In this document: positions 14,436 to 21,253 of the stretch, in pieces
How the letters are laid out: every line of letters begins with the position of its first letter
How positions within the stretch are numbered: the first letter of the stretch is position 1
NCBI GenBank assembly: GCA_003151275.1
Contig: PLXC01000184.1
Location: 1 to 21,253, forward strand
Direction: 5' to 3'
DNA: 21,253 bases
Origin: Candidatus Melainabacteria bacterium
Lineage (GTDB): Bacteria; Cyanobacteriota; Vampirovibrionia; Obscuribacterales; Obscuribacteraceae
Made by a program: the position numbers and the translations under genes
The notes under the pieces: generated by a model
Database searches by the model: none
What the model was told of the DNA's origin: nothing
The model's input: only the letters and a program-made list of their open reading frames with translations

Positions 14436-14780
14436 ATGCAGAAAATCAATATTACTAGTCTAGTTACCATGGTGAGCACTCTCTCGCTGCTTGCGGTCGC
14501 CGGTCTCACAGCTGGATTAACTGACCAAGCCCGAGCCCAAAACAAGCCCTGGAATCAGCAAGACCAGCAGAAGCCCGCTCTTTCTGAAACCACCAAACTT
14601 CAACAGAATGACAATTTAGACCCGACTGTCAACCGCACACAAGCCATGCGCACCGAAGCCGAAACAGGCAGCATCGCCCCAATAACCGGCAAACCGGTGG
14701 TAACGCCAGTTGTACGTCCCACTAATACAAAAGTTCTGACTAAATCTACAGCCAAGAAAAAAATCTGGCACATGTACTAA
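14436..14780 (+). CDS. Small secreted protein (114 aa)
   Basis: ATG 14436 with AAGGAACGGGA just upstream. Residues 1-34 form a classical signal peptide (hydrophobic core LVTMVSTLSLLAVAGLTAGL, cleavage after QARA). The mature part of about 80 residues is Gln/Asn/Thr/Pro-rich and looks disordered, ending in a basic tail (STAKKKIWHMY). No family recognised. It is convergent with the kinase gene, whose stop codon is 53 bp away. Export to the periplasm or outside is likely; role unknown. Confidence 0.8.
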   Translation: MQKINITSLVTMVSTLSLLAVAGLTAGLTDQARAQNKPWNQQDQQKPALSETTKLQQNDNLDPTVNRTQAMRTEAETGSIAPITGKPVVTPVVRPTNTKVLTKSTAKKKIWHMY

Positions 14781-14832
14781 CAGAGAACGTCTGCTCACCG
14801 TTGCACTGGACTTTTTTTCCATGTGTATCGAT

Positions 14833-16770
14833 TCAAGGCGAAGCGGTGTACTTGCCGAGCACGCGGTTGATTGACTGCATGAGGGCTTCGCGCTTGAGTA
14901 GGTTTGAGCCGAAGTCATCGACAATCGGCGGCACTTGCTCTAATGGGAACTGCATCAGCATGTGCATCAGCTTAGCTCTGCGTTTTACCTCTGCGGTGAT
15001 GTTCCAGACTAGCACAGGCTCAACAAGCTGATTTGTGACTTGGTTGAAGTAGAGCAGTTGGTCATCGCGGACCAATTGCACGATATAGTCCCAACCCCAA
15101 TGAAACGAATCCGGATAGCAAGAAAGGAAAGACAAAGTGTTGTCGATCACCCAGGCTGGATAATTGTCCATGTATGGTCCAAAATGACGCAGATTTCTCG
15201 ATGGATGCTGATAAAGCGGGTCACCAAACTCGCTGCTTTGCACTCCGGATAATGCCGGAATGTAGATGTTGTCGTAATCAACCAATTTCAAACCCGCTTG
15301 CGTGACGATGATATTTTTTGCACTGATGTCACCGTGGGCGATACCGCTCTGCATCAAAGCGCGCATCATTGTTCGAAATTTGAACAACAATGCATCGGGT
15401 GCAGCCTTATCCCCCGCCTTCAGCCGCTCCAAAACAAACACGTCCAACGTTGGACCGCTAATCCAATCCATTTTTAGAATCGGAAACCATTTGCCACTTC
15501 CATCCGTTATGCCCTCGCGCTGATACTCGAAATCTATGAAGTATGGTTTCGCCGCGCCAGTTGCCGCCTTCTTCAATTCGTAATAGCGAATTTCGCGGTC
15601 AGGCACGTCACGCAGAAAACACTTGACCGCGATTTGACGCTGTCCTTTCAAGTGAAAGACCATGCCGAGCTTGCCGACAGCGTGTTCAAAGGTGTTTTGA
15701 GAACGTCTCAACTCGCGGTCTTTAAACACCATATTCGGTGTCTTAACGGCTTGTTCGAAATATTCAGGCTTGGGCCATACATTGCGAGCCCGCTCGGGCG
15801 CTTCAGAATCCGTCCACTCGGCGCTGGTCACGCGCGTCGATAGCAAAGAAACAGGATCTGGTAAAGTCGGCATATCTTTAAGCGGCGTCACCTCCTGACT
15901 GAGTGGTGGCACACCGTCTGGTCCGCATTGCAGAAGAGAGCGCAAGACACGCGCCATGTGCTGAATTTCGGGAGATGCGTGGTGCTCCAGCACAGCAAAA
16001 GCGTAGGATCTGTAGGGGTTGGCAAAATCTGTTTGTCGAAAAAGCAAACATTCATCTCCGCCGACCAGCTGTCGCCAAAGTCCTTTGTCGATGCTGAGCA
16101 TGAGGAGAGATGAATAAATCACCCAAGCCGAGAAGTTATCCAAATAGGCGCCGAAATGTTCAGCTGAACGCAAAGGGTGTTGATAATTTGGATGGCCAAG
16201 CTCAGTAGCCTTATTTCCACGAAAGTCCGGAACGTACATTCCATCGTAATCAACGAGCTTAATTCCGGTTGGTACAACAATAATATTGCCGTGCTGCAAA
16301 TCACCGTGAGCTAATCCTTTTCTATTCAGCGCAAGCACCAGCTGCTTAAAGCGCTCTGCCAAAAGCTGCATTGTCTGCGGATTGCCAATATATTCGTTAA
16401 CAAATTGCTCTAAACTTTTTCCCTCCAACCATTCCATTTTTAAAATCGGAAACCAACCCATAGGCAATTTAATTCCTTGGGGAATGTATTGGAAACCAGC
16501 CGTATAAGCGGTTCCATTAGCCGGTAAATACCTGCTCAGAATCTGATAGCGCTTATGTTGATCGGCCACATCACGCAAAAAACAACGCACGGCCCAGTCA
16601 TGCGACTGACAGCGCACCCGATAAACACTGGCAAAAGCACCGGTGATCGGTCTTGGCAATCCAAGCGGGCTGAGGTCTGGCTGTCCAGTGCGAAGCTCAG
16701 CGTCTTCAAAACTGAATGCCGGCATTTGAATCGCTTCGTTATAGTCTTGTGGTGTCGGCCATGTTGTCAT
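14833..16770 (-). CDS. Tandem double protein-kinase-like protein of a TerY-P-type triad
   Basis: 645 aa with two kinase-like domains. Domain 1 (about 40-310): glycine loop GAFASVY, AVRCFLRDV with R62 where the beta-3 lysine is expected, catalytic loop H155-G-D157 followed by N162, and metal motif VDYDG (D174). Domain 2 (about 355-620): AVKCFLRDV with K383, H479-G-D481, N486 and VDYDN (D498). Both halves start with the same W-P-x-P-x-x-[YF]-x-x-A motif (4-13, 332-341), so this is an internal duplication. HGD in place of HRD and DYD in place of DFG are usual in this atypical bacterial family (compare YegI). No membrane segment. It is transcribed away from the vWA and PP2C genes across a 350-bp gap. 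It probably phosphorylates a protein partner of the triad; domain 1 may be a weak or non-catalytic kinase. No clear SD. Confidence 0.85.
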   Translation of the reverse strand: MTTWPTPQDYNEAIQMPAFSFEDAELRTGQPDLSPLGLPRPITGAFASVYRVRCQSHDWAVRCFLRDVADQHKRYQILSRYLPANGTAYTAGFQYIPQGIKLPMGWFPILKMEWLEGKSLEQFVNEYIGNPQTMQLLAERFKQLVLALNRKGLAHGDLQHGNIIVVPTGIKLVDYDGMYVPDFRGNKATELGHPNYQHPLRSAEHFGAYLDNFSAWVIYSSLLMLSIDKGLWRQLVGGDECLLFRQTDFANPYRSYAFAVLEHHASPEIQHMARVLRSLLQCGPDGVPPLSQEVTPLKDMPTLPDPVSLLSTRVTSAEWTDSEAPERARNVWPKPEYFEQAVKTPNMVFKDRELRRSQNTFEHAVGKLGMVFHLKGQRQIAVKCFLRDVPDREIRYYELKKAATGAAKPYFIDFEYQREGITDGSGKWFPILKMDWISGPTLDVFVLERLKAGDKAAPDALLFKFRTMMRALMQSGIAHGDISAKNIIVTQAGLKLVDYDNIYIPALSGVQSSEFGDPLYQHPSRNLRHFGPYMDNYPAWVIDNTLSFLSCYPDSFHWGWDYIVQLVRDDQLLYFNQVTNQLVEPVLVWNITAEVKRRAKLMHMLMQFPLEQVPPIVDDFGSNLLKREALMQSINRVLGKYTASP

Positions 16771-17120
16771 GGCGAGCAGGTTCGCGAAGTCTGGCCACTT
16801 AGATAGACGCTCCTAGGATAAGCGCGAATTCCCCTCGGCTGTGATGCCGAGAGGCTTTGCTGCATTTTGCCTAGTCCTGTTAAGGGCATAGCCTATCCTC
16901 AGATTATTAGGGCACGAATAATAGCTGCAATCGCATATTATCCACCAAACTTGTCAAGCAAACCAAGAATCCGCCGATATACGATAATGATTAGGTTCAT
17001 TTCGAGAAGCTTGCAGAGTCTGACAGACTCCTCGCCTCAGCAACAGAGCAGGTTGGCTACACAGGCGCTCCTCGAATCCAAGGACAGGTATAACTCGGAA
17101 TTACTAGAGCGACAAAAAGT
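16771..17120. promoter_or_regulatory. 350-bp divergent promoter region of the kinase and vWA genes
   Basis: No gene seen: the frame 16867-17142 lacks an ATG/SD pair and overlaps the vWA start. Structures present are a hairpin CTCGGC/GCCGAG (16834-16839, 16846-16851) and a perfect 15-nt palindrome GAGTCTGACAGACTC (17016-17030), about 90 bp before the vWA start. Both divergent promoters should be here; I could not assign -35/-10 boxes with confidence. Confidence 0.5.
17016..17030. promoter_or_regulatory. Perfect 15-nt palindrome, candidate operator
   Basis: GAGTCTG-A-CAGACTC: seven-base arms around one central base, with no mismatch, 90 bp upstream of the vWA gene and 245 bp from the divergent kinase gene. 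This is the expected place for a regulator of the whole locus. Its use as an operator is inferred. Confidence 0.4.
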
Positions 17121-17963
17121 ATGCCATACGTTGCGGAAATAAGCCGATCAAATCCTTCCTGCTTCCTCTTTCTAATCGATCAATCCGGCTCAATGAGAGA
17201 GCCTTTTGGTGCGTCTGCGACGAATAGAAACAAAGCAAACGGCGTGGCGGACGCAATAAACAGGCTATTGCAAAACCTGGTAATAAAGTGCGCCAAGTCT
17301 GAAGGGATTCGAGATTACTACTACGTAGGTGTGATCGGCTATGGAGGCAAGGGCGTCGCACCAGCCTTTAGCGGCGCTTTGAATGGGCGGGAACTAGTTC
17401 CGATCAGCGAAATCGGCAACAATCCTGCCCGCGTAGAGCAGCGCAGCAAGAAAATGGAAGATGGCATGGGCGGCATTATCGAGCAGTCTGTGAAATTTCC
17501 AATCTGGTTTGATCCGCTTGCGGAAGGCGGGACACCTATGTGTGGAGCCCTCAACAAGGGCACGAACATTCTCGTCAAATGGTTGACAACGCATCCCAAC
17601 TGCTTCCCACCCATTGTGATTAACATCTCCGACGGTGAATCAACCGATGGCGATCCATTCCAATTGGCTTCTGATCTGATGTCGCTCACTAGCACCGACG
17701 GTGAAGTTCTTCTTTTCAATTTGCATATTTCTTCCTCAAGTCACGTGCCCGTAGAGTTTCCAGAGGCTGAAGACGACCTTCCAGACGACCACGCCAAAAT
17801 GCTTTTCAACATGTCCAGCCATTTGCCCGAGTACATGCGCCGCATTATCGGCAGCGAAGGCTTGGATGTTTCGTTCAACACACGCGGTTTCGTCTTCAAT
17901 GCAGATTTGGTGTCAGTGATCCGATTCCTCGATATCGGTACTCGACCAAGCAATTTGCGCTAA
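17121..17963 (+). CDS. TerY-like von Willebrand factor A (vWA) domain protein
   Basis: 280 aa, cytoplasmic (no signal peptide). The metal-ion-dependent adhesion site is complete: D20-Q-S22-G-S24-M, T138 in EGGTPM, and D171 in ISDGES. The vWA fold spans about 13-240, with PMCGALNKG and IVINISDGESTDG typical of the TerY/YegL family. Such proteins bind a divalent metal and present or recruit partners of an associated PP2C phosphatase and kinase. Here the PP2C gene follows after 13 bp and the kinase gene is divergent. The C-terminal 40 residues look like an extension. The start codon has no clear SD. Confidence 0.9.
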   Translation: MPYVAEISRSNPSCFLFLIDQSGSMREPFGASATNRNKANGVADAINRLLQNLVIKCAKSEGIRDYYYVGVIGYGGKGVAPAFSGALNGRELVPISEIGNNPARVEQRSKKMEDGMGGIIEQSVKFPIWFDPLAEGGTPMCGALNKGTNILVKWLTTHPNCFPPIVINISDGESTDGDPFQLASDLMSLTSTDGEVLLFNLHISSSSHVPVEFPEAEDDLPDDHAKMLFNMSSHLPEYMRRIIGSEGLDVSFNTRGFVFNADLVSVIRFLDIGTRPSNLR

Positions 17964-17976
17964 TGCAGTATTAGCT

Positions 17977-18690
17977 ATGCATGTGACAGGCACGATGCTC
18001 TGGTTGCCCAAGGATGGCAACACTCCGGATGAGTACGAAGACGCCGCTCACCCCAGTGATGCAGTTGATGATCCGGATTGCGATTCATTTAGATGTGCCG
18101 TCGCCGATGGTGCCACGGAAACAAGCTTTTCCAGATTGTGGGCTGGTTTACTCGTGCGCGGTTACGTAGAAGAGGAACCCTTGGAGGTGACACGAAAAAA
18201 GTGGCACGAGGAAATTCCAACAGAAGATTTGCCCTGGTACGCAGAAGAGAAAGCGAGTGCTGGTGCGTATGCAGCGCTTGTTGGGTTGAGAGTGCTTAAG
18301 GATGGCGCCTGGGAATGCGAAGCCGTTGGTGACAGTTGCATGATCCAAACGAGATACGACAAGATCATCCTAGCCTTTCCGCTCCAATCCCCCGACCAAT
18401 TTAACAATAGTCCAGCGCTCATTTGCAGCAAAGCCAATCCAGCCACTGACGTCGAGTTCCTCAAACTCTCAGGCAGCTGGGAAATCGGCGACAAATTCTT
18501 TCTGTTAACGGATGCAATTGCACGCTGGATTGTGAGTGGAGCGGAGGCGGAAGTTAATCAATTATGGAGTCTTGAAAACGAAACTGCACTGCGTGCGTTT
18601 GTTAGCGAACAACGGGCTTTAATCGACGCAGATGGACGGCCAAAGCTGCACAATGACGATCTGACCATTCTAAGATTGGAAATTAGATGA
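17977..18690 (+). CDS. PP2C-family serine/threonine phosphatase
   Basis: 237 aa, cytoplasmic. The metal-binding motifs of PPM/PP2C phosphatases are present in order: E21-D22 in YEDAAH, D44-G45 in AVADGATETS, G118-D119-S120 in AVGDSC, T178-D179-A180 in FLLTDAIARW, and D227-D228-L-T in NDDLTIL. The compact form lacking some canonical segments is the YegK/PphC type, which pairs with a YegL-like vWA protein and a YegI-like kinase. It should remove phosphate placed by the double kinase. The gene is 13 bp behind the vWA gene, so they are co-transcribed; no SD is seen, which suggests translation depends on coupling. Confidence 0.9.
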   Translation: MHVTGTMLWLPKDGNTPDEYEDAAHPSDAVDDPDCDSFRCAVADGATETSFSRLWAGLLVRGYVEEEPLEVTRKKWHEEIPTEDLPWYAEEKASAGAYAALVGLRVLKDGAWECEAVGDSCMIQTRYDKIILAFPLQSPDQFNNSPALICSKANPATDVEFLKLSGSWEIGDKFFLLTDAIARWIVSGAEAEVNQLWSLENETALRAFVSEQRALIDADGRPKLHNDDLTILRLEIR

Positions 18691-18701
18691 ACTGCAAAGA
18701 G

Positions 18702-18730
18702 TTGGATATAGGCGGCAAGTTGAATATACT
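18702..18730 (+). promoter_or_regulatory. Sigma-70-type promoter of the DUF2314-DUF2185-like gene
   Basis: TTGGAT (18702-18707), a 17-nt spacer, then TATACT (18725-18730). The predicted transcription start near 18737 leaves a leader of about 48 nt before ATG 18785, with GAGG as SD. This lets the gene be expressed apart from the vWA-PP2C pair. Confidence 0.65.
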
Positions 18731-18784
18731 GTGCGTACCCAAAATGTGGCTTGTGTCTTGCTGCGGCTATCTTGTTGAGGTTAT

Positions 18785-19384
18785 ATGGCGTACCTGCTAG
18801 AAAACATCGAAGATGTCTACAAACAAAATCATCGAACGATGTGCATTCCTCGGCTTGAACAGCGGCACGGATTGCTTGTTGGTGAAGCGGTTCGGGTTGG
18901 GTTTCTGCCCGAGTCTGCCAATGGTGCTGAGGCAGATCGAGTCTGGGTGCGTGTTGAATTGGTACGCGAAGGTGGTCGCTACATCGGTGTGCTGCTGGAA
19001 AAACCCGAGTCGATCGCCAACCTAAACGCCGGTTTTCGAGTCGAATTCGCCGCTGATAATGTTTCCGAAATCTTCGTTGATGAAGGTGACTATCGCTGGT
19101 TTGACGAAACGAAACTGGCCATGGTCAGCAGTCATATGTTCGAGGAAAACTCGTGGCCAGGCAGAGTGATGCGCATTCCGCCAGCCGAAGAACAGTACAG
19201 CGGTTGGCTGATCTTAAAGGGCGATGAAGACCGGCTGTTCATGAGAAATTTTGACAACTTTCATGGGTTCACACTGGCCGATTGTGTCGACAAATGCCCA
19301 CCCCTGAAAACGGTACTCTATATGCCGATTGGCGCCGACTATGTTTGGGACGAAGAGAATTCGGAATATCGCGTCAACAAATAA
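18785..19384 (+). CDS. DUF2314-DUF2185-like two-domain protein
   Basis: 199 aa, cytoplasmic. The N-terminal part (about 30-98) follows the DUF2314 pattern (GEAVRVGF...DRVWVRVELV...GVLLEKPESI...GFRVEF); the C-terminal part (about 112-197) follows DUF2185/Imm33 (VSSHMF...GRVMRIPP...SGWLILKGDED...LYMPIGADYVWD). Both are small uncharacterised domains that recur among polymorphic-toxin immunity-type proteins. GAGG lies before ATG 18785, with a promoter at 18702-18730. It follows the PP2C gene by 94 bp on the same strand, so it may belong to the signalling locus as a substrate or immunity-like partner; this is inference. Confidence 0.75.
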   Translation: MAYLLENIEDVYKQNHRTMCIPRLEQRHGLLVGEAVRVGFLPESANGAEADRVWVRVELVREGGRYIGVLLEKPESIANLNAGFRVEFAADNVSEIFVDEGDYRWFDETKLAMVSSHMFEENSWPGRVMRIPPAEEQYSGWLILKGDEDRLFMRNFDNFHGFTLADCVDKCPPLKTVLYMPIGADYVWDEENSEYRVNK

Positions 19385-19447
19385 GTTGGCAATCAATCAG
19401 GCAGATTGCTGCCAGTACAGAATCTATCTCGGGATCAGAACTGCCGT

Positions 19448-19744
19448 CTAGTCGAGCGTGCCATTCAGACTTCTCAGCTTCGCTTTCAATTCTTCAGGAT
19501 TTCTAGTGACGAAGAAAACTTCCTGCACTGCAGTTGTGCTTTTGGCAAGAACTTTTATGCCTGAGCTAGTCGGGTATTTCACTTCCAAGCGCAAACCGGA
19601 CCCTGATCCTTTTGCCGGCTTTATCTCGCCTGGAATCACTGAGACAATTTCTTCCCATGGTTCAATGCGCTCGAGTAAATCTTGCAAACCGTCAATCATG
19701 CCGTGTTCGTATTTGATTTTAGAGTTGCCTTTTCGATACTTCAT
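19448..19744 (-). CDS. DUF2103-like small protein (98 aa)
   Basis: 98 aa, basic N-terminus (MKYRKGNSKIKYEH), then MIDGLQDLLERI, IVSVIPGEIKP, RLEVKYPTSSGIKVLAKS and AVQEVFFVT. This order matches the DUF2103 family as I remember it (a putative metal-binding domain found in cyanobacteria and others). Soluble; function unknown. No clear SD before ATG 19744. It converges on the DUF2314-like gene (64 bp apart) and lies downstream of the S41 gene, from which the composite terminator at 19841-19883 separates it. Confidence 0.7.
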   Translation of the reverse strand: MKYRKGNSKIKYEHGMIDGLQDLLERIEPWEEIVSVIPGEIKPAKGSGSGLRLEVKYPTSSGIKVLAKSTTAVQEVFFVTRNPEELKAKLRSLNGTLD

Positions 19745-19840
19745 TTGATCGATGATAACATGCCACCATTTTTGGTGCGCTCAAATGTTTAACTAAAACA
19801 TATAGTATCACAATTTTGAAAAAAATTAGTGTTGATGCAG

Positions 19841-19883
19841 AAAAGCCCGCCGAGGCGGGCGGAGAGTTGTCGCTCTCCGCCCG
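19841..19883 (-). terminator. Composite double-hairpin terminator after the S41 gene
   Basis: Read on the minus strand, an 11-bp stem CGGGCGGAGAG/CTCTCCGCCCG (19883-19873 with 19866-19856, 6-nt loop) is followed by GCCCGCCTCGGCGGGC (19860-19845) and TTTT (19844-19841). The two stems share five bases, so they are mutually exclusive. The same design occurs at 20951-20987. The 3' hairpin with its T-run is a standard intrinsic terminator. Confidence 0.8.
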
Positions 19884-19924
19884 AAGGCGAGTGATGATGA
19901 TGATGCGAGGGCTTGTCGATCAGG

Positions 19925-20914
19925 TCACACAGCAGCGTTGGCTAAGGTCTTTGAGTTGAGTAGAGCTGAAAGGTGACGAGCGGCTGCCTCCACTGCCAAA
20001 GCTGGGTCATCGTTGTCCGCAAAGAAGATGTCGGGTTCGATGCCATTGTTCACAGTCTGCGCCGCGTCTCCGAACCACTGGTTGGTGGGAGAGAAGAAGC
20101 GGATAAAGCTGATCTTGAGCGTCACCTTGCCCAAAATGTCGAAGTCAGCTTGACCGATACCCTTGCCACCACTTTTGGTGCCGATGGCAATAATCCGACC
20201 GTCTGCACGACCGTTTTCCAGGAGAGCAGCGCTGAACAACTCAGCCGAGCTGGCAGTGTCACCATCGATCAAGACCACCATCGGCTTACCAGCGATCATT
20301 GCCGGGCGCCGTTGGCAGAGATCTTTCTCTGGTTCTTTGCCTGTCTCCTCGCAGTAGACCTCGAAGTACTCATGGCTGAAGTGAATAAACCTTTCAGCCA
20401 CGCCGACCTCCTTGCGACTCTCAAGATAGCAGATGTCGCCCTCGTCAATGAACAGTTCGCAGACGTTGGCGGTCTCGTTGAGCAAGCCACCTCCGTTACC
20501 GCGCACGTCCACAACAAAGGCGTCACAGTGAGCGACACCTTCAAGGCGTTCACGCACCTGCTCGATAATGTCGCTGTGGTCGAACGAGGCGATGCCGATG
20601 TAACCGATGTTTCCGGGCATCACCTTGTTGTAGGCGTAAAGCGTTTCGCTGACACGTCCTTCGCGCTTAGCCACAACTTCTTGGGGCGCCAACAGCCTGG
20701 TGTATTTCTCACCAAGAACTGCAAGCATCACGTTGGCACAACTGATCGCCGACTCGTCGTCAACAATCTGTTCGTCGAAGCGATGCTTCTGCGCCGCCCA
20801 GTTCAAAGTTAGCAACCTCTCCTGATCGAAGAAGCGCTCCTGAACCTTCTGCCAAATGGCGTAATACAATTCCCGTCCCGCCAGGGAGACGGCAGGATCA
20901 CAAAAAGTGTTCAT
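19925..20914 (-). CDS. Cytoplasmic S41 (C-terminal processing) peptidase without PDZ domain
   Basis: I chose ATG 20914 (MNTFCDPAVS, 329 aa) because GGAGG lies five bases before it; an ATG four codons earlier has no SD. In the longer numbering the S41 core runs from about 103 to 305: GNIGYIGIASF, VVDVRGNGGG (138-147), nucleophile S226 in DGDTASSAEL and general base K255 in SGGKGIGQ. The Ser-Lys spacing is 29, four more than in CtpA/CtpB, because of the loop GRADGR. No signal peptide, membrane anchor or PDZ domain is visible; a helical N-terminal region (about 14-80) precedes the core. It probably cleaves a cytoplasmic target. It sits between two composite terminators, 36 bp after the upstream one. 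Confidence 0.9.
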   Translation of the reverse strand: MNTFCDPAVSLAGRELYYAIWQKVQERFFDQERLLTLNWAAQKHRFDEQIVDDESAISCANVMLAVLGEKYTRLLAPQEVVAKREGRVSETLYAYNKVMPGNIGYIGIASFDHSDIIEQVRERLEGVAHCDAFVVDVRGNGGGLLNETANVCELFIDEGDICYLESRKEVGVAERFIHFSHEYFEVYCEETGKEPEKDLCQRRPAMIAGKPMVVLIDGDTASSAELFSAALLENGRADGRIIAIGTKSGGKGIGQADFDILGKVTLKISFIRFFSPTNQWFGDAAQTVNNGIEPDIFFADNDDPALAVEAAARHLSALLNSKTLANAAV

Positions 20915-20950
20915 AACAGCCTCCATATGCTGGGTTGAGAGTGAATAGCC

Positions 20951-20987
20951 AAAACCGCCGAGGCGGGCGAAGAGTAGCTCTCCGCCC
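20951..20987 (-). terminator. Composite double-hairpin terminator upstream of the S41 gene
   Basis: On the minus strand a stem (20987-20978 with 20974-20965, one mismatch, 3-nt loop) is followed by CCGCCTCGGCGG (20966-20955) and TTTT (20954-20951). It repeats the design and much of the sequence of 19841-19883. It ends the partial gene at 21012 and lies directly before the S41 leader, with no room for an ordinary promoter between, so S41 expression may depend on readthrough. Confidence 0.75.
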
Positions 20988-21011
20988 GCCGTGCGGGTAG
21001 TGGTGTTGTGG

Positions 21012-21253
21012 TTAGTCGGTCAGGGTGGCGATGACCACCGACCTGTCGTCACCGACCAGGAGCACGGTCGCGGGACCGAACTCGGACAGCGCCTGCAAAA
21101 CGTCCTCGGAGAGAGGATTGCGGGCGGTGTTGTCCTGGATGGAAATCGCCAGGGTGACGTTGTTGGTGTAGCCAGCCTCGCGCGCCATGTTCAGGGCGAT
21201 CAGGGCTGCGTTCTCGTCGACGTTGCTGGAAGCGCCGAAGCTGGTTCCGTCTT
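21012..21253 (-). CDS. C-terminal end of an unknown protein (partial)
   Basis: An open frame enters from the right edge and stops with TAA at 21014-21012, giving about 80 residues that begin DGTSFGASSNVDENA and contain NMAREAGYTNNVTLAISIQD and end VVIATLTD. The codons are rich in GCC, GTC and ACC, like the S41 gene and unlike the AT-richer genes left of 19744. The start lies outside the window. It looks like a soluble alpha/beta domain; family not recognised. A composite terminator follows at 20951-20987. Confidence 0.65.
   Translation of the reverse strand, partial: DGTSFGASSNVDENAALIALNMAREAGYTNNVTLAISIQDNTARNPLSEDVLQALSEFGPATVLLVGDDRSVVIATLTD

Noticed and set aside
16867..17142. 91-aa frame before the vWA gene
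   Set aside because: Overlaps the vWA start, has no SD, and its basic/Ser-rich composition does not look like a folded protein.
19973..20812. 279-aa open frame antisense to the S41 peptidase
   Set aside because: The minus frame contains unmistakable S41 motifs; the plus frame is its shadow.
1..21253. CRISPR arrays, tRNA genes, transposases, phage integration sites
   Set aside because: No regularly spaced repeats, no tRNA T-arm/acceptor pairs, no transposase motifs and no flanking target duplications were noticed on either strand.

Overview
This is a roughly 21 kb stretch of bacterial chromosome of intermediate G+C content, with many small uncharacterised genes, Shine-Dalgarno (SD) sites of the AGGAG/AAAGGA type on most but not all genes, rho-independent terminators, and no rRNA, tRNA, CRISPR array or intact insertion sequence that I can see. 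The mix is a sedolisin (S53) peptidase, abundant TPR proteins, a DUF2103-like protein and a TerY-like vWA/PP2C/kinase triad. It would suit a free-living soil or wastewater bacterium such as a non-photosynthetic cyanobacterial relative (Vampirovibrionia/Obscuribacterales), but that assignment is inference and weak.

Layout: (1) 1-1524, an M15-type peptidoglycan peptidase with a very long charged coiled-coil N-terminus, closed by a strong terminator. (2) 1672-4580, minus strand, six small genes: a zinc-ribbon protein, three small membrane proteins and two unknown soluble proteins. Hairpins lie in four of the five junctions, two of them sharing an identical 19-nt core. (3) 5048-8317: a possible 42-aa peptide gene on the plus strand with an operator-like palindrome, promoter and very strong SD; converging on it, a minus-strand run of a DUF6932-like nucleotidyltransferase-type protein, a 61-aa acidic protein, a four-helix membrane protein, a 97-aa helical protein and a secreted sedolisin. 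The last two overlap by ATGA. (4) 8318-9157, mostly non-coding. (5) 9158-12799, plus strand: a short TPR protein, a SAM-dependent methyltransferase and a long exported TPR protein that may be translated from a leaderless GTG. (6) 13046-14011, a minus-strand protein made of two near-identical copies of one ~135-residue unit. (7) 14436-19384: a small secreted protein, then a divergent signalling locus with a tandem double protein-kinase-like protein (minus), a vWA protein and a PP2C phosphatase (plus), followed by a DUF2314-DUF2185-like protein with its own promoter. (8) 19448-21253, minus strand: a DUF2103-like protein, a cytoplasmic PDZ-less S41 peptidase, and the C-terminal end of an unknown gene, with two matching composite terminators.

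The most coherent system is the kinase/vWA/PP2C locus. By analogy with the described TerY-P triads (and E. coli YegI/YegK/YegL) the kinase and phosphatase would set the phosphorylation of a target presented by the metal-binding vWA protein. Here the kinase is a tandem duplication, no TerC/TerD-type gene is nearby, and a two-domain DUF2314-DUF2185-like protein sits beside it. That combination, the hairpin-punctuated cluster of small membrane proteins and the repeated promoter-like element at 4987/9791 are the parts most worth following up.
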